From: Chthoniobacterales bacterium
GTDB taxonomy: Bacteria > Verrucomicrobiota > Verrucomicrobiia > Chthoniobacterales > Terrimicrobiaceae
Direction of reading: 5' to 3'
NCBI GenBank assembly: GCA_014879575.1
Contig: JACSRU010000139.1
Span: 1 to 64,000, forward strand
Length of the DNA: 64,000 nucleotides
The position numbers and the translations under genes are program-made. The notes below the pieces were generated by a model, which had not been told where the DNA came from, did not search any database, and saw only the letters and a program-made list of their open reading frames with translations. Of the stretch, positions 54,267 to 63,300 are shown in pieces (position 1 is the stretch's first letter; each line of letters opens with the position of its first letter).

Positions 54267-55693
54267 AAGTTTTGTTCCCGGGTGACGCCGTAACGGGACA
54301 GGATGCGTTCCCGGGCGGCTTCGACCGCCTTGCGCTCCAGCACAATCGGACGTCCCGTGCCCGCCAGGGTGATCACGTAGTAATCGGCAGATTTTTGAAA
54401 GGCCTCCGCAACATCCGTGAGTCGCCGGATTTTTTGACCGTTGATTTCCTCCACAATCGCATACTGGAAGTCCCCGGCATAGGCATTGACCGGATCCGCC
54501 AAGACTCCGCTCAGGACAATGATCTCCGGGCGTTCCTTGTAGAGTTTGTCCTCGATGAAAAAGTCAAACGTGTAGCGCAGCCGGAGGTCGTCCGGATGGT
54601 GCGCGCTCATGAAATTCTGATCCACCGGCTGAAAAATCAGCCCGCCAAAAATCACGAACCGGGGATCTTCGTCGTAGGTATTGCTTTGGAGATTAAATGG
54701 CCAGGGTGCGCGGAGGGGAACCTTGACCTGCAGGGGTTGCCCTCCCCGGACGATGTCCAGGCGGACCTCATCGCCCTTGAACTTGCGCTCGACCACCTCG
54801 GCAAGGGGCACCGAATCCTCGCCCATCTGGATGGTGGCATCGCTCGATATGGGGAGCCCGTCGATCGCCATCAGGACGTCGCCCGCCTGAACAATCCCCT
54901 CGGAGGAGCCCCCGCCATAGACGCTGCCGACCAGCACGCCAAGATCATCGTCCTTCAACCCCAACGCCCGGCGCGCGGCGGGATTGAAAAGCGGCTCGTA
55001 GCTGAGAGAGAGATCAACGTAGCGATCATATTTCCCGTCTTCGACATCCGTGAGAAATCGCCGAATGACAGGGGTGGGGATCATGTAGCCGACGCTTTGC
55101 GCAATGTCTCCACTGTATCCCTGAAAGGCCACTCCCACGACTTTCCCATCCTGGAGGACCGGGCCCCCGCTGTTGCCGGGATTGATCGCGGCATCAATTT
55201 GTATGACCAGATGCGAATCCATGCCGGAATGCGAGTAGGGCTGGAAATCCACACGGGAGACAATCCCCTGCGTCACCGAGAGCCGCTTGCCGCCGATCGG
55301 ATACCCATAGACCGAAACGGTGGATTCAATGGCCGGAATGCCTCCGAATTCCAGGGCGATGGTCCCCTTGAAAAATCCGGGGTCGTCCACAGTCAGCAGG
55401 GCGAGATCGCAATCGTGGGCGATAAAAACCACGCGGGCCGGACGGGGCTTGGGATCCCCTTCCTTTGCGACGGTCAGGAACCTTGCGTTGCTGACGACAT
55501 GCGCATTCGTCAGGATCCGGTTTCCACTGATGATGAATCCCGAACCGAGTCCGCCGGAAACCTGGCCGGGATTCCATGGGGCATTATAGTTCGGTTCCTG
55601 GGAGGTGCATTCGATGCGGACAAGGCTTTTCGCAATCGGCCCGGCATGGGCGGTGCCGGCCAAAAGTATCGCACACAGAAAAAATCGGAACAT
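54263..55693 (-). CDS. Deg-type (HtrA-like) periplasmic serine protease
   Basis: A 476-aa exported protease. Signal peptide 1-17 (MFRFFLCAILLAGTAHA). The trypsin-like domain has an intact triad: His65 in LTNAHVV, Asp96 in AHDCDLALL and Ser175 in NPGNSGGPVL. A PDZ domain at about 230-345 and a long C-terminal region with VIFGGLIFQPV follow; that pattern recurs in the downstream paralogue (FVVLGGIVFMEL). It resembles the plant Deg9-like arrangement more than classical DegP. ATG 55693 was chosen over 55735. It precedes its inactive paralogue in an operon. Confidence 0.9.
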   Translation of the reverse strand: MFRFFLCAILLAGTAHAGPIAKSLVRIECTSQEPNYNAPWNPGQVSGGLGSGFIISGNRILTNAHVVSNARFLTVAKEGDPKPRPARVVFIAHDCDLALLTVDDPGFFKGTIALEFGGIPAIESTVSVYGYPIGGKRLSVTQGIVSRVDFQPYSHSGMDSHLVIQIDAAINPGNSGGPVLQDGKVVGVAFQGYSGDIAQSVGYMIPTPVIRRFLTDVEDGKYDRYVDLSLSYEPLFNPAARRALGLKDDDLGVLVGSVYGGGSSEGIVQAGDVLMAIDGLPISSDATIQMGEDSVPLAEVVERKFKGDEVRLDIVRGGQPLQVKVPLRAPWPFNLQSNTYDEDPRFVIFGGLIFQPVDQNFMSAHHPDDLRLRYTFDFFIEDKLYKERPEIIVLSGVLADPVNAYAGDFQYAIVEEINGQKIRRLTDVAEAFQKSADYYVITLAGTGRPIVLERKAVEAARERILSRYGVTREQNL

Positions 55694-55731
55694 GCGCCCT
55701 AACCTATGCAGGGATGCCGTATTGACAACGT

Positions 55732-56901
55732 TCATTTTCCCGCGCGAATCACCGGACTTCCCGCAGGCGCCAGTGCGCGCAATTTTTCGATCACGGAGGG
55801 GATCACTTCGCAGGCCCTGGCAAGATCCCCCTGGGAATTATAGCGTCCGAAGGAAAATCGCAGACTCGCCCGCGCCCGTTCGTTGGAAAAGCCCATGGCC
55901 TTCAGGACGTGGGAGGGGTGGATGGACCCGCTTGTGCAGGCCGAGCCCGCCGAGCAGCAAAGCCCTTTCTTATCAAGGAGGATGAGTGCCCCCTCGCTTT
56001 CGACTCCTTCAAAAGAGAGATTGCTGGTGTTTGCGAGGCGGTTCGTCCGGTCTCCGTTCACGCGGCAACCCGGGATCACGGACAGCATGTTCTCCTCAAA
56101 TGCGTTTCGCCACTCCAGTATCTGGCGGTTGTTGATGTGCTGGCGGGCAAGGTCCGCCGCCACGCCAAACCCCGCAATGGACGCCAGGTTCTGCGTGCCG
56201 CCCCGCCGTCCGTTTTCCTGACTCCCCCGCAGGAGAGGGACAAATTTGACCCGGCGGTTTATATACAACGCAGCGACTCCCTTCGCTGCATGGATCTTGT
56301 GACCGGAAGCGGAGAGAAAGGGAATGTCGGTCTCCCCGAGTGCCAGGGGCAGCTTTCCGAATGCCTGGACCGCATCAACGTGCAACAGGGTCTTTTTCCT
56401 TTTGACGATTTCCGCGATCTCGGGAATCGGAAACAACACGCCGGTCTCGTTATTGGCCCAGAGAAGTGTCACGAGTGCCGTGTCCGGGCGGATGGCCGCA
56501 GCCAATTGCTCCAAGTCCAACCGACCACTCGAATCCACCGGCAGGCTGGTGATTTCATAGCCCCGCTGCGCCAGATGTTCGCAGAGTCTGATGGTTGCCG
56601 AGTGCTCGACCGCCGTCGTGACGATGTGTCTTTTGTCCGGATCAATGGCCAGGGCGGACTGGATCGCAGTATGGATGGACTCGGTTCCACAGCTGGTAAA
56701 AAGGATTTCCTCTTCCCGACATCCCGCCAAGGTCGCCACCCGTCCGCGGGCCTCTTCGAGCACCTTTGCGGCGTTTCTCCCAAGTTCATGGATGCTTGAA
56801 GGGTTTCCGTAGCCGTCGCGCAACAACGGCACCATCACGTCCAGAACCTCGGGGGCAAGTTGCGTCGTGGCATTATTGTCGAGGTAGGTGACCGATCGCA
56901 T
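55732..56901 (-). CDS. Cysteine desulfurase (NifS/IscS family)
   Basis: PLP enzyme that takes sulfur from cysteine for Fe-S clusters or thio-cofactors. The 389-aa chain starts VTYLDNNATTQLAPEV; the PLP lysine is K202 in SASGHKIHAAKG, and the persulfide cysteine is C322 in CSAGSACTSG. An extra Cys pair (C315-C316) precedes it. ATG 56901 fits the family start; the longer frame upstream is not conserved-looking. It is 38 bp from the protease gene downstream. No iscU, iscA or sufBCD is adjacent, so it may be the general-purpose enzyme. Confidence 0.93.
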   Translation of the reverse strand: MRSVTYLDNNATTQLAPEVLDVMVPLLRDGYGNPSSIHELGRNAAKVLEEARGRVATLAGCREEEILFTSCGTESIHTAIQSALAIDPDKRHIVTTAVEHSATIRLCEHLAQRGYEITSLPVDSSGRLDLEQLAAAIRPDTALVTLLWANNETGVLFPIPEIAEIVKRKKTLLHVDAVQAFGKLPLALGETDIPFLSASGHKIHAAKGVAALYINRRVKFVPLLRGSQENGRRGGTQNLASIAGFGVAADLARQHINNRQILEWRNAFEENMLSVIPGCRVNGDRTNRLANTSNLSFEGVESEGALILLDKKGLCCSAGSACTSGSIHPSHVLKAMGFSNERARASLRFSFGRYNSQGDLARACEVIPSVIEKLRALAPAGSPVIRAGK

Positions 56902-57100
56902 GGCGAGTCGGCAGGCTAACTTTCCTCTGTCTGCGATGCAACCCCTGCCTGCCTTGACGAAAGGGGCGCGCTCATCGGAGACTCCCTCGGCCTGCAAAAC
57001 CCGGGATTTCCGGACCCGCGGATGAGCCCGGAGGGGGAGGCCGTCCAGGCGTCCCGACCAACACCGCAAATTTTTTCTCCTGATTTTTCTGATTTTTGTC

Positions 57101-57128
57101 TTGCGCCGCGCCGCTGGTCCTTTAGTTT
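57101..57128 (+). promoter_or_regulatory. Putative rpsL promoter and long leader
   Basis: TTGCGC at 57101-57106, a 16-bp spacer and TAGTTT at 57123-57128, about 100 bp before the rpsL ATG. The 328-bp gap 56902-57229 holds no gene. The leader could carry autoregulation by S7, but I see no specific structure. Confidence 0.4.
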
Positions 57129-57229
57129 TTCCCCTCCCGCATGACGTCGGGGCGTCCGGAATTTGCACCATGGTGCAGGGTTCGCTGCCCTGGAAAATTT
57201 GGCGGCTTCAGAAATTTACACATTACCTA

Positions 57230-57637
57230 ATGCCCACAATCAACCAACTGGTCCGCAAAGGACGCAGCAAGATCACCCTCAAGTCGAAGTCGCCCGCTTT
57301 GGTGAACTGCCCTCAACGTCGCGGCGTCTGCGTGCAGGTCATGACCCGCACGCCCAAGAAACCAAATTCCGCCCTCCGAAAAGTCGCCAAGGTTCGTCTC
57401 ACGAACGGGCAGGAAGTGATCGCCTACATCCCGGGGGAAGGGCACAACCTTCAGGAACACTCGATCGTCCTCGTTCGCGGGGGCCGCGTGAAAGATCTCC
57501 CCGGTGTGCGCTACCACATCGTCCGGGGAACGCTCGACAGCCTCGGAGTGGACGGGCGTCGTCGCGGCCGTTCCAAATACGGCGCCAAACGTCCGAAGCC
57601 CGGCCAGGAAGCGGCCGCCAAGGGCAAGAAGAAGTAA
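57230..57637 (+). CDS. rpsL: 30S ribosomal protein S12
   Basis: A 135-aa decoding-centre protein. The start [12 protein letters not shown], the conserved loop [17 protein letters not shown] (with the Lys that streptomycin-resistance changes usually affect in this family) and the second loop [10 protein letters not shown] are standard. The tail after KYGAKRPK is a Lys/Ala extension. ATG 57230 was chosen; the frame reaching 57101 is not S12. rpsG follows 35 bp later, the usual str-operon order. Confidence 0.98.
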   Translation: MPTINQLVRKGRSKITLKSKSPALVNCPQRRGVCVQVMTRTPKKPNSALRKVAKVRLTNGQEVIAYIPGEGHNLQEHSIVLVRGGRVKDLPGVRYHIVRGTLDSLGVDGRRRGRSKYGAKRPKPGQEAAAKGKKK

Positions 57638-57672
57638 CCATTCGCAAAACCATTTTCGTATTCTAAAAAGCC

Positions 57673-58146
57673 ATGTCCCGCAGACGCAGAGTCATTCATA
57701 AAGTCGTCAAAAAAGATGCCCGTTACGCCAGTCCGGTCGTCGCCCGCCTGATCAGCGCAGTCATGCGCCGCGGAAAAAAATCGGTTGCCGAGCGCATCGT
57801 TTATACCGCGATTGACAAGAGCCGCGAGGGAAGCGACACGGTGGATCCGTTGGAGACGCTCAACAAGGCGATCGAAAACGTGAAGCCCCGCCTGGAAGTC
57901 AAATCCCGCCGCGTGGGGGGTGCGACCTATCAGGTTCCGATGGAAGTGCCGGCCGACCGCCAGATCGCGCTTGCGATGCGGTGGCTCGTCACCTTTGCGG
58001 GCAACCGCAAGGGCGTGCCCATGGAAAACGCGCTGGCTTACGAGTTGAAGGATGCCGCCGCAGGGCAGGGGAACGCGATCAAGAAGCGTGACGACATGCA
58101 CAAAATGGCGCAAGCCAACCGTGCCTTCGCGCATTTCCGCTGGTAG
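57673..58146 (+). CDS. rpsG: 30S ribosomal protein S7
   Basis: A 157-aa protein that nucleates the 30S head on 16S rRNA. MSRRRRVIHKVVKKDARYAS, VMRRGKKSVAERIVY and the C-terminal HKMAQANRAFAHFRW match the family over the full length. In most bacteria fusA and tufA follow; here a GT87 gene comes 20 bp later instead. Confidence 0.98.
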   Translation: MSRRRRVIHKVVKKDARYASPVVARLISAVMRRGKKSVAERIVYTAIDKSREGSDTVDPLETLNKAIENVKPRLEVKSRRVGGATYQVPMEVPADRQIALAMRWLVTFAGNRKGVPMENALAYELKDAAAGQGNAIKKRDDMHKMAQANRAFAHFRW

Positions 58147-58166
58147 TCGCGCTTCCGCATCCCGCG

Positions 58167-59360
58167 ATGCGAACGAAGTGGGAAAAACTCTGGGAATTCC
58201 TTCGCGGGATTCCCAGCGGGCGTTGTCTTCGGGTCGCACTTCTCATTTGGATTGTCTATGCGGGCGTCATTGTGGGGCTCGTTGCCGGAAATCCGTCCGG
58301 ACGTTCCGCCACACTGGAATACCAGCGGGCGACGGACAATTGGTGGGCGGGTAAGACGCTCTACAGAAGCCGGAACGGTTATCTGTATCTTCCGCAGTTC
58401 GCCATCCTCTACACGCCGTATGAGCTTCTGCCGGATCGCGTGGGCGAACCCTTGTGGCGGCTGACCTGCATGGCGTCGCTGGCCTGGGCACTTTGGGCGG
58501 CGGCTTCCCGGCTGGCCCCGGACAAGCGGGAGGCAATTTTTCTGGTTGCGACGGTTTTGATTTTACCCTCCACGTTTGCCAGTGCCCGGAACGGTCAGGT
58601 GAACATGCCCTTGGCGGCTCTCTTTCTCCTGTCGGCTCTGGCCCTGGCCCGGGAACGATGGTGGCAGGCGGCGGTGTTTTTGTCACTTACCCTGGTGTTG
58701 AAGCCCATTTCGCTGGCTCCGGTGCTGCTGTGCGGAGTGCTTTATCCGCGGCTGCGACTGCCTCTGCTGACCTCTCTGGTGGTGGTGGCGCTCGCGCCGC
58801 TGGCGCACTTTCATCCCCAATATGCGGCGGGTGAGTATGCGGCTTTTGTCCACAATTTGGGGCAGGCGGGAAATCCGAAAGGGCAATCCTGGTGTGATTT
58901 TGCGGGCCTGTTGCGCAAGTTTGGGCTGAATCTTCCCTCGTCCCTCCAGTTGGGCATCCGGGCGGTTGCCGGGCTGCTGACGCTCGCCCTGTGCTGGAGG
59001 GTGCGCAAGGGTCGGGATCCGATGAGGGCCGGGTTCACCTTCTTTTTCGTGGCGATGGTTTATCTGATGCTCTTCAATCCGCGCACCGAGACAAATTCCT
59101 ACGTGATGCTTGGGGCTTTCGTCGCCATCTGGGCGGCTGTCGAGGGGTTGGTTTGCCGACGGTTGGATATCGCGTTTTGGGCGACATTGCTGGCCATTCT
59201 GCTGGGAACCGAAAATTACGGCTGGCCGATTTTTCCGCTGACAAACTTGTGGGCGAAGGCTCTGGCGACCACGGCACTTGGAATCTGGCTGGCGGGAAGA
59301 ATTCTCAAAACCCCGTCGGGAAATCCGATCCTGATGCGCCGGGAGGAAGCCTCGGCTTAG
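58167..59360 (+). CDS. GT87-like polytopic membrane glycosyltransferase
   Basis: A 397-aa integral membrane protein with about nine to ten hydrophobic helices. It looks like the GT87 (DUF2029) group, GT-C enzymes that use polyprenyl-phosphate sugars, in characterised members mannosyl donors. Family-like points are the early loop with ATDNWWAGKTLYRS, FASARNGQVN and the late FNPRTETNSYV. It starts 20 bp after rpsG with no terminator between, so it may be co-transcribed with ribosomal genes, which is odd. The polyprenyl donor could come from the GT2 enzyme at 11.8 kb (inference). Confidence 0.8.
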   Translation: MRTKWEKLWEFLRGIPSGRCLRVALLIWIVYAGVIVGLVAGNPSGRSATLEYQRATDNWWAGKTLYRSRNGYLYLPQFAILYTPYELLPDRVGEPLWRLTCMASLAWALWAAASRLAPDKREAIFLVATVLILPSTFASARNGQVNMPLAALFLLSALALARERWWQAAVFLSLTLVLKPISLAPVLLCGVLYPRLRLPLLTSLVVVALAPLAHFHPQYAAGEYAAFVHNLGQAGNPKGQSWCDFAGLLRKFGLNLPSSLQLGIRAVAGLLTLALCWRVRKGRDPMRAGFTFFFVAMVYLMLFNPRTETNSYVMLGAFVAIWAAVEGLVCRRLDIAFWATLLAILLGTENYGWPIFPLTNLWAKALATTALGIWLAGRILKTPSGNPILMRREEASA

Positions 59361-60619
59361 GAGGCGCGGAGGGCATTGCCGGCCTCTTCCCTTTCGCGCA
59401 GCGCCTCAACGACGGCATCCAGCACCCTCTCGACGGAGAGGCTTTGCATGCAGACATTGTCCCGGCAGGAAGTCTGTCGGTTGTTGGTGGCGCTCACGCA
59501 TGGGCTGCAAGCCAGCCCGGCGGAGATTGTCCGGCAGCGCGGCAGCAGCACTCCAAAGAGTTTTGGGGTTTCCGGCCCGAAGAGGACTACGGTGTGAACC
59601 CCCGTAAGCGTGGCGAAATGTGCGGGTCCGCTATCATTTGTGACCAGCACATCTGCAAGGTTGTAGAGAGCCAGCAGTTCGCGGAGGGTGGTTTTTCCCG
59701 CCGTGCTGAACGCCCGTTCCGAGCCGACCGCCCGCACAATATCCGCAGTCTTTTCCGCCTCGGAGGGGCCTCCGGTGAACGCGACGAAGAGGTCCGGGGA
59801 AAGCGCGAGAACCCGCTTTGCGAGTTCGATGTAGTTTTCATTTGCCCACCGGCGCAAGGGAAGAAGATCGCTGGCGTTGGCATTCAGGAGAACAAGCGAA
59901 CGGGGTTTTCCACCGCATTGATCGGCGATCAGTTTTGTCATGGCCTCGCTCTCGGCAGGCGTCGGCACAAAGCGGGGCGGCTCGAAGATCGTGGGGTCCG
60001 GCGGCACCCAGGCGAACTGTGGAAAGACATCCGGCGGCATGTCCAGTGCGGCAACCAGGCTCCGGAATGTGCTGCTCGTATGGATGTGGGGGTTGTAGCG
60101 CGGCTTGTGGGTGAAGAGGTTTCCGCGCCAGGGGCCCTCCATGAAATACGCATGAAATCCCACCCGCTTCGGAATGCCGGTGAGAAAGCAAAAGGCGGCG
60201 GTTGCCCGCGCAAAGAACTCCAGATCAATCAGGGCTTCAAGTTTCAGACGGCGGATGGCCGCGAGTTGTCTGAGGGAGCTGAACACGATTTTATCCAGCC
60301 CGCGCGTGTTGATCGTGAGGACATTCCCGACGGGGATCAAATCGTGGGCGTCGAGGATGAAGCGGTTCTCATCGAACACGAGGAAGTAAACATTCTCCCG
60401 GCCGAATTTATTGACGGCATCACGGATTGCGGCACCGGCGAGAACCGTGGAGCCCTGCTCGGCGAGCTTGACGAAGAGGAGTCCCTTTCTTCCGGAGGAA
60501 GAGGACTTGGGGAACAGGGCCCCCAGCCTGCGGAGTGCCTCGCAAAACAGGCAGGCCGCACCACCGACCCATCGGTCCATCCGCTGAAAAAGCGGGGTGT
60601 TCGAAGCCAGGCTGGCCAT
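59357..60619 (-). CDS. GT9 (heptosyltransferase-like) glycosyltransferase
   Basis: A 420-aa GT-B protein. The C-terminal signature VTNDSGPAHFATLTGVHTVVLFGP is that of ADP-heptose:LPS transferases; GLLFVKLAEQGSTVLAGAAI is a modified N-terminal start, with AEQGS where classical enzymes have a GDxxL-type loop. The tail has four cysteines in CSPC and CRDNVC, common in PVC-type GT9 proteins. Start uncertain: ATG 60619 chosen, TTG 60679 and ATG 60580 possible. It converges with the GT87 gene, overlapping its stop by 4 bp. Acts probably on lipopolysaccharide or another surface glycan. Confidence 0.82.
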   Translation of the reverse strand: MASLASNTPLFQRMDRWVGGAACLFCEALRRLGALFPKSSSSGRKGLLFVKLAEQGSTVLAGAAIRDAVNKFGRENVYFLVFDENRFILDAHDLIPVGNVLTINTRGLDKIVFSSLRQLAAIRRLKLEALIDLEFFARATAAFCFLTGIPKRVGFHAYFMEGPWRGNLFTHKPRYNPHIHTSSTFRSLVAALDMPPDVFPQFAWVPPDPTIFEPPRFVPTPAESEAMTKLIADQCGGKPRSLVLLNANASDLLPLRRWANENYIELAKRVLALSPDLFVAFTGGPSEAEKTADIVRAVGSERAFSTAGKTTLRELLALYNLADVLVTNDSGPAHFATLTGVHTVVLFGPETPKLFGVLLPRCRTISAGLACSPCVSATNNRQTSCRDNVCMQSLSVERVLDAVVEALREREEAGNALRAS

Positions 60620-60823
60620 CAGCGAAGAGAAGAAGAGTGGTTGTGACAACGCATGGGAAGAGCCATACCTTTCCGCCAAACTCCCTGCAACAATCTTCCT
60701 TGGGCACCGTCAAGAAACCCCAATCCTGACGATCCCCCTTGGCAGGGAGATCGGGGGAAATTTTTCACCCTTTCTTCATTTTTGTCGGGCGTTCGTCAGG
60801 ATTTGGGTGCAACCCCCTGGAAT

Positions 60824-61816
60824 CTACATTTCCTGAAGTCTGGAGGCGATGACAGGAAAGGAGAGCTGTTCCCGGGCACGGGCCTGGGCACTTTGACTGG
60901 CGGCTTCCCAGTCGGCGTCATTTCGGAGGAGATCCCGCGCACAGTCCGCAAGCTCCGGGCGTCCCTTGTCAGTCCCCTCCAAAAAAGCGATTCGATCAAT
61001 CGCCCCGTTCCCGCCAAGACATGGCATCCTGCACAGGAGGGCATCCCCGGCCACCTGTCCGGGCACGGAACTGGAGTCCAACTGCCAGACAATGCGATGG
61101 AGGGCAATGACTCTGAGGTAGTCCGGGTAGGGCAGGGGAGCCTCGATGATAAAGAGAAGAGGATTTTTTTTGCGAAAACTTTTAAGAATCATCCCGCCCT
61201 GCCGCCCTTCGGTGTTCACGACGGCGAGGGGACACGACAGGTCGCGGGAGATTTCGTCTGCCAGGGCGACCGCCGCAAGGTGGTTGCGGGAGGGAACTCC
61301 GAATTCCCGGGTGCCCACAAAGAGACCGCGACGCTTTTCCAGCGGTTGGGAAAAATTCCAGGCCGGGTCGTTGAGGGGATACGGAGTGGGAAGAAATTCC
61401 ACCCGCAGGCTGCCTGCGGCCCGGTAGAGCGGAACCAATTCCGGTGTGCTCGCGATCGCCCCCTCCGCCGTTGTGCAGATTTCCTGAAAGATCTGCCAGC
61501 GGGCGACATCGCCCAGCAAGTCCGCGACCTGATGGCTGCCGGATTCCTTGCAGGAGACAAAGACGCGGATCCCGCGCTTGCGGAGCACGGGAATCGTTTC
61601 CAGCACCTTGCGCAAATTGCGCTTTCGGAGCAGAATCAGGACTTTTTCGGTGGTCGGCGGAAGAGCGGTTTCTGATCGAAAGAAGCCGCCGTTCATACAG
61701 GCCGCGTAAGCGTGGTAGTTTACGGGCGGATGTCCGGGATCCCCTGGCTTGCCGGCACCGTTTGGGAAAATCTGGTCTTTGTCGCGACCTCCCGGGTTGA
61801 GGACGGCGAATTTCAC
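60824..61816 (-). CDS. Glycosyltransferase-like protein of unknown specificity
   Basis: A 330-aa protein with an overall alpha/beta plan like GT-B enzymes: KVLILLRKRNLRKVLETIPV at the start of the first domain, and a second domain with RRGLFVGTREFGVPSRNHL. The end holds IVWQLDSSSVPGQVAGDALL, similar to glycosyltransferases that choose nucleotide sugars there. No named family could be assigned. GTG 61816 was chosen since it lies in a GTGA overlap with the mazG stop, the habit of this genome; the TTG at 61837 is the alternative. Together with the GT9 gene it may build surface glycan. Confidence 0.55.
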   Translation of the reverse strand: MKFAVLNPGGRDKDQIFPNGAGKPGDPGHPPVNYHAYAACMNGGFFRSETALPPTTEKVLILLRKRNLRKVLETIPVLRKRGIRVFVSCKESGSHQVADLLGDVARWQIFQEICTTAEGAIASTPELVPLYRAAGSLRVEFLPTPYPLNDPAWNFSQPLEKRRGLFVGTREFGVPSRNHLAAVALADEISRDLSCPLAVVNTEGRQGGMILKSFRKKNPLLFIIEAPLPYPDYLRVIALHRIVWQLDSSSVPGQVAGDALLCRMPCLGGNGAIDRIAFLEGTDKGRPELADCARDLLRNDADWEAASQSAQARAREQLSFPVIASRLQEM

Positions 61817-62589
61817 GAGGTTTTGATTCTGTTCCAAATCGCGTCGAGTTCCCCGGGCGGAGTGTCCTCCATTTTTCGATCTCCCAACTCTTTTTCAACC
61901 GCGAGGAAACGTTTGATGAACCGGTTGGTGGCTGCGGCGAGTGTGGTCTCGGCATCCACATCGAGCTTGCGGGCCAGGTTGACAGCGGTGAACAGAATAT
62001 CCCCGATCTCGTCCTCCACGGCTCTCGCATTCCCGTCGGCGAGGGCCTGGCGCACCTCCGCCAGTTCCTCCTGCATTTTCTCAAAGACCGGCTCGATATC
62101 CGGCCAGTCGAGACCGTTTCGTCCGGCCTTTTTCTGCACGTTTTGCGCACGGAGGAGCGCCGGCAGGGAAGCGGGCAGGGAGTCAAAGATTCCAGAGGAC
62201 TCCCCTTTTTCCGCCCGCTTGATTTTCTCCCATTGGCGCAGCACTTCCTGGGAATCCCCGGCCAGCTTGTCGCCGAAAACATGCGGATGCCGACGGATCA
62301 TCTTTGCGCAAATTTCCGCCGCAACTTCCTCGAAGGAAAAGGCGGCCCGTTCACGCGCCATCTGGGCGTGCATGACCACGTGCAGAAGCAGGTCGCCAAG
62401 TTCCTCGCGCAGATTCGAGTCGTCCGCGCGCTCGATGGCATCGAGCACTTCGTAACATTCTTCGATGAGGGCTCCCCGAAGGCTGGCGTGCGTTTGCTCG
62501 CGATCCCACGGACACCCGTCCGGCGCGCGGAGGCGGGCGACAATTTCACAAAGACGGGTCAGGGAGGAATCCGTTGGCAGAGGCTCCAT
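61813..62589 (-). CDS. mazG: Nucleoside triphosphate pyrophosphohydrolase MazG
   Basis: House-cleaning enzyme that hydrolyses (deoxy)nucleoside triphosphates to monophosphates and pyrophosphate. The 258-aa chain has two MazG domains: LRAPDGCPWDREQTHASLRG, EECYEVLDAI and EELGDLLLHVVMHAQ in the first; EELAEVRQAL and EDEIGDILFTAVNLAR in the second. The Mg-binding EExxE and ExxD patterns are intact in both. ATG 62589 was chosen, five bases after the DUF2270 stop; TTG 62607 would overlap that gene. Fourth helix region and C terminus normal. Confidence 0.95.
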   Translation of the reverse strand: MEPLPTDSSLTRLCEIVARLRAPDGCPWDREQTHASLRGALIEECYEVLDAIERADDSNLREELGDLLLHVVMHAQMARERAAFSFEEVAAEICAKMIRRHPHVFGDKLAGDSQEVLRQWEKIKRAEKGESSGIFDSLPASLPALLRAQNVQKKAGRNGLDWPDIEPVFEKMQEELAEVRQALADGNARAVEDEIGDILFTAVNLARKLDVDAETTLAAATNRFIKRFLAVEKELGDRKMEDTPPGELDAIWNRIKTS

Positions 62590-62594
62590 GTTGG

Positions 62595-63299
62595 TCAGAT
62601 CCGCCAAAGTGAGCTGTTGCCCGAGCCAAATTCGCTGACCTCCTCGCTGGAGGTGCGCGAAAAGTAGATTGTCAATCCCGTGATGGAGAGAATGGTGCCG
62701 AAATACACGATGCTCGCCAGCCAGGAGGGAAGCTCATGGACCGCCAGGGCATTGCAGAAATCCTTGAAGGAGAGAATTTGGGACTGGGCATGCATGAAGA
62801 TTTTCAGCGTCCAGGCGACCATGATGATTCCGAAAATGAACGCATAGTTGCGTTTCAGCCTGCGGCCCACCGCCTCGAAACGCGTAATTTTGAAGGAGGG
62901 CAGGATCAGATCCTCGCAGACGAGCTTTCGCCATTCCCCATCGAGAATCCCGGGATGCTGGGTGATCATGGGAACGAGAAAATGGGATTCGAGCATCCGG
63001 ACGCGTCCGCGAAAGGCGTCATAGAACCGATACCGGCGGGACTCGATCCAGAGCATGATCCAGACGAGAGCCAGATTGAAAAAGAAAATGATGTGCGACA
63101 CGTCCTTGAAGGAGAACGCCACACCGATGATCGTGGTGGTGGTCGTGATGGCCCAGGTGGTGGTCACGTCAAGCCGCTGCCTCCAAATCATGATTCGCCC
63201 GAGTTCGCCCCGGTAAAAATGCGACATGGCGTTGACGTAGCATGTGTCCTGGAGACTGGGCGAAGGAAGTTCGGAGGGTGGGAATTCCTGTGTGGACAT
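62595..63299 (-). CDS. DUF2270 integral membrane protein
   Basis: A 234-aa protein of the DUF2270 family. The N-terminal block SHFYRGELGRIMIWRQRLD is the family signature. Membrane helices lie near residues 48-65, 70-85, 148-168 and 193-212. Function unknown. ATG 63299 begins one base after the rhomboid-like stop, so the genes are co-transcribed. Confidence 0.8.
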   Translation of the reverse strand: MSTQEFPPSELPSPSLQDTCYVNAMSHFYRGELGRIMIWRQRLDVTTTWAITTTTTIIGVAFSFKDVSHIIFFFNLALVWIMLWIESRRYRFYDAFRGRVRMLESHFLVPMITQHPGILDGEWRKLVCEDLILPSFKITRFEAVGRRLKRNYAFIFGIIMVAWTLKIFMHAQSQILSFKDFCNALAVHELPSWLASIVYFGTILSITGLTIYFSRTSSEEVSEFGSGNSSLWRI

Positions 63300-63300
63300 A

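Noticed and set aside
60736-60780. C- and G-run hairpin followed by a T-run in the gap between the GT9 and glycosyltransferase-like genes
   Set aside because: The T-run lies on the + strand side, but both flanking genes are on the - strand; the stem is short.
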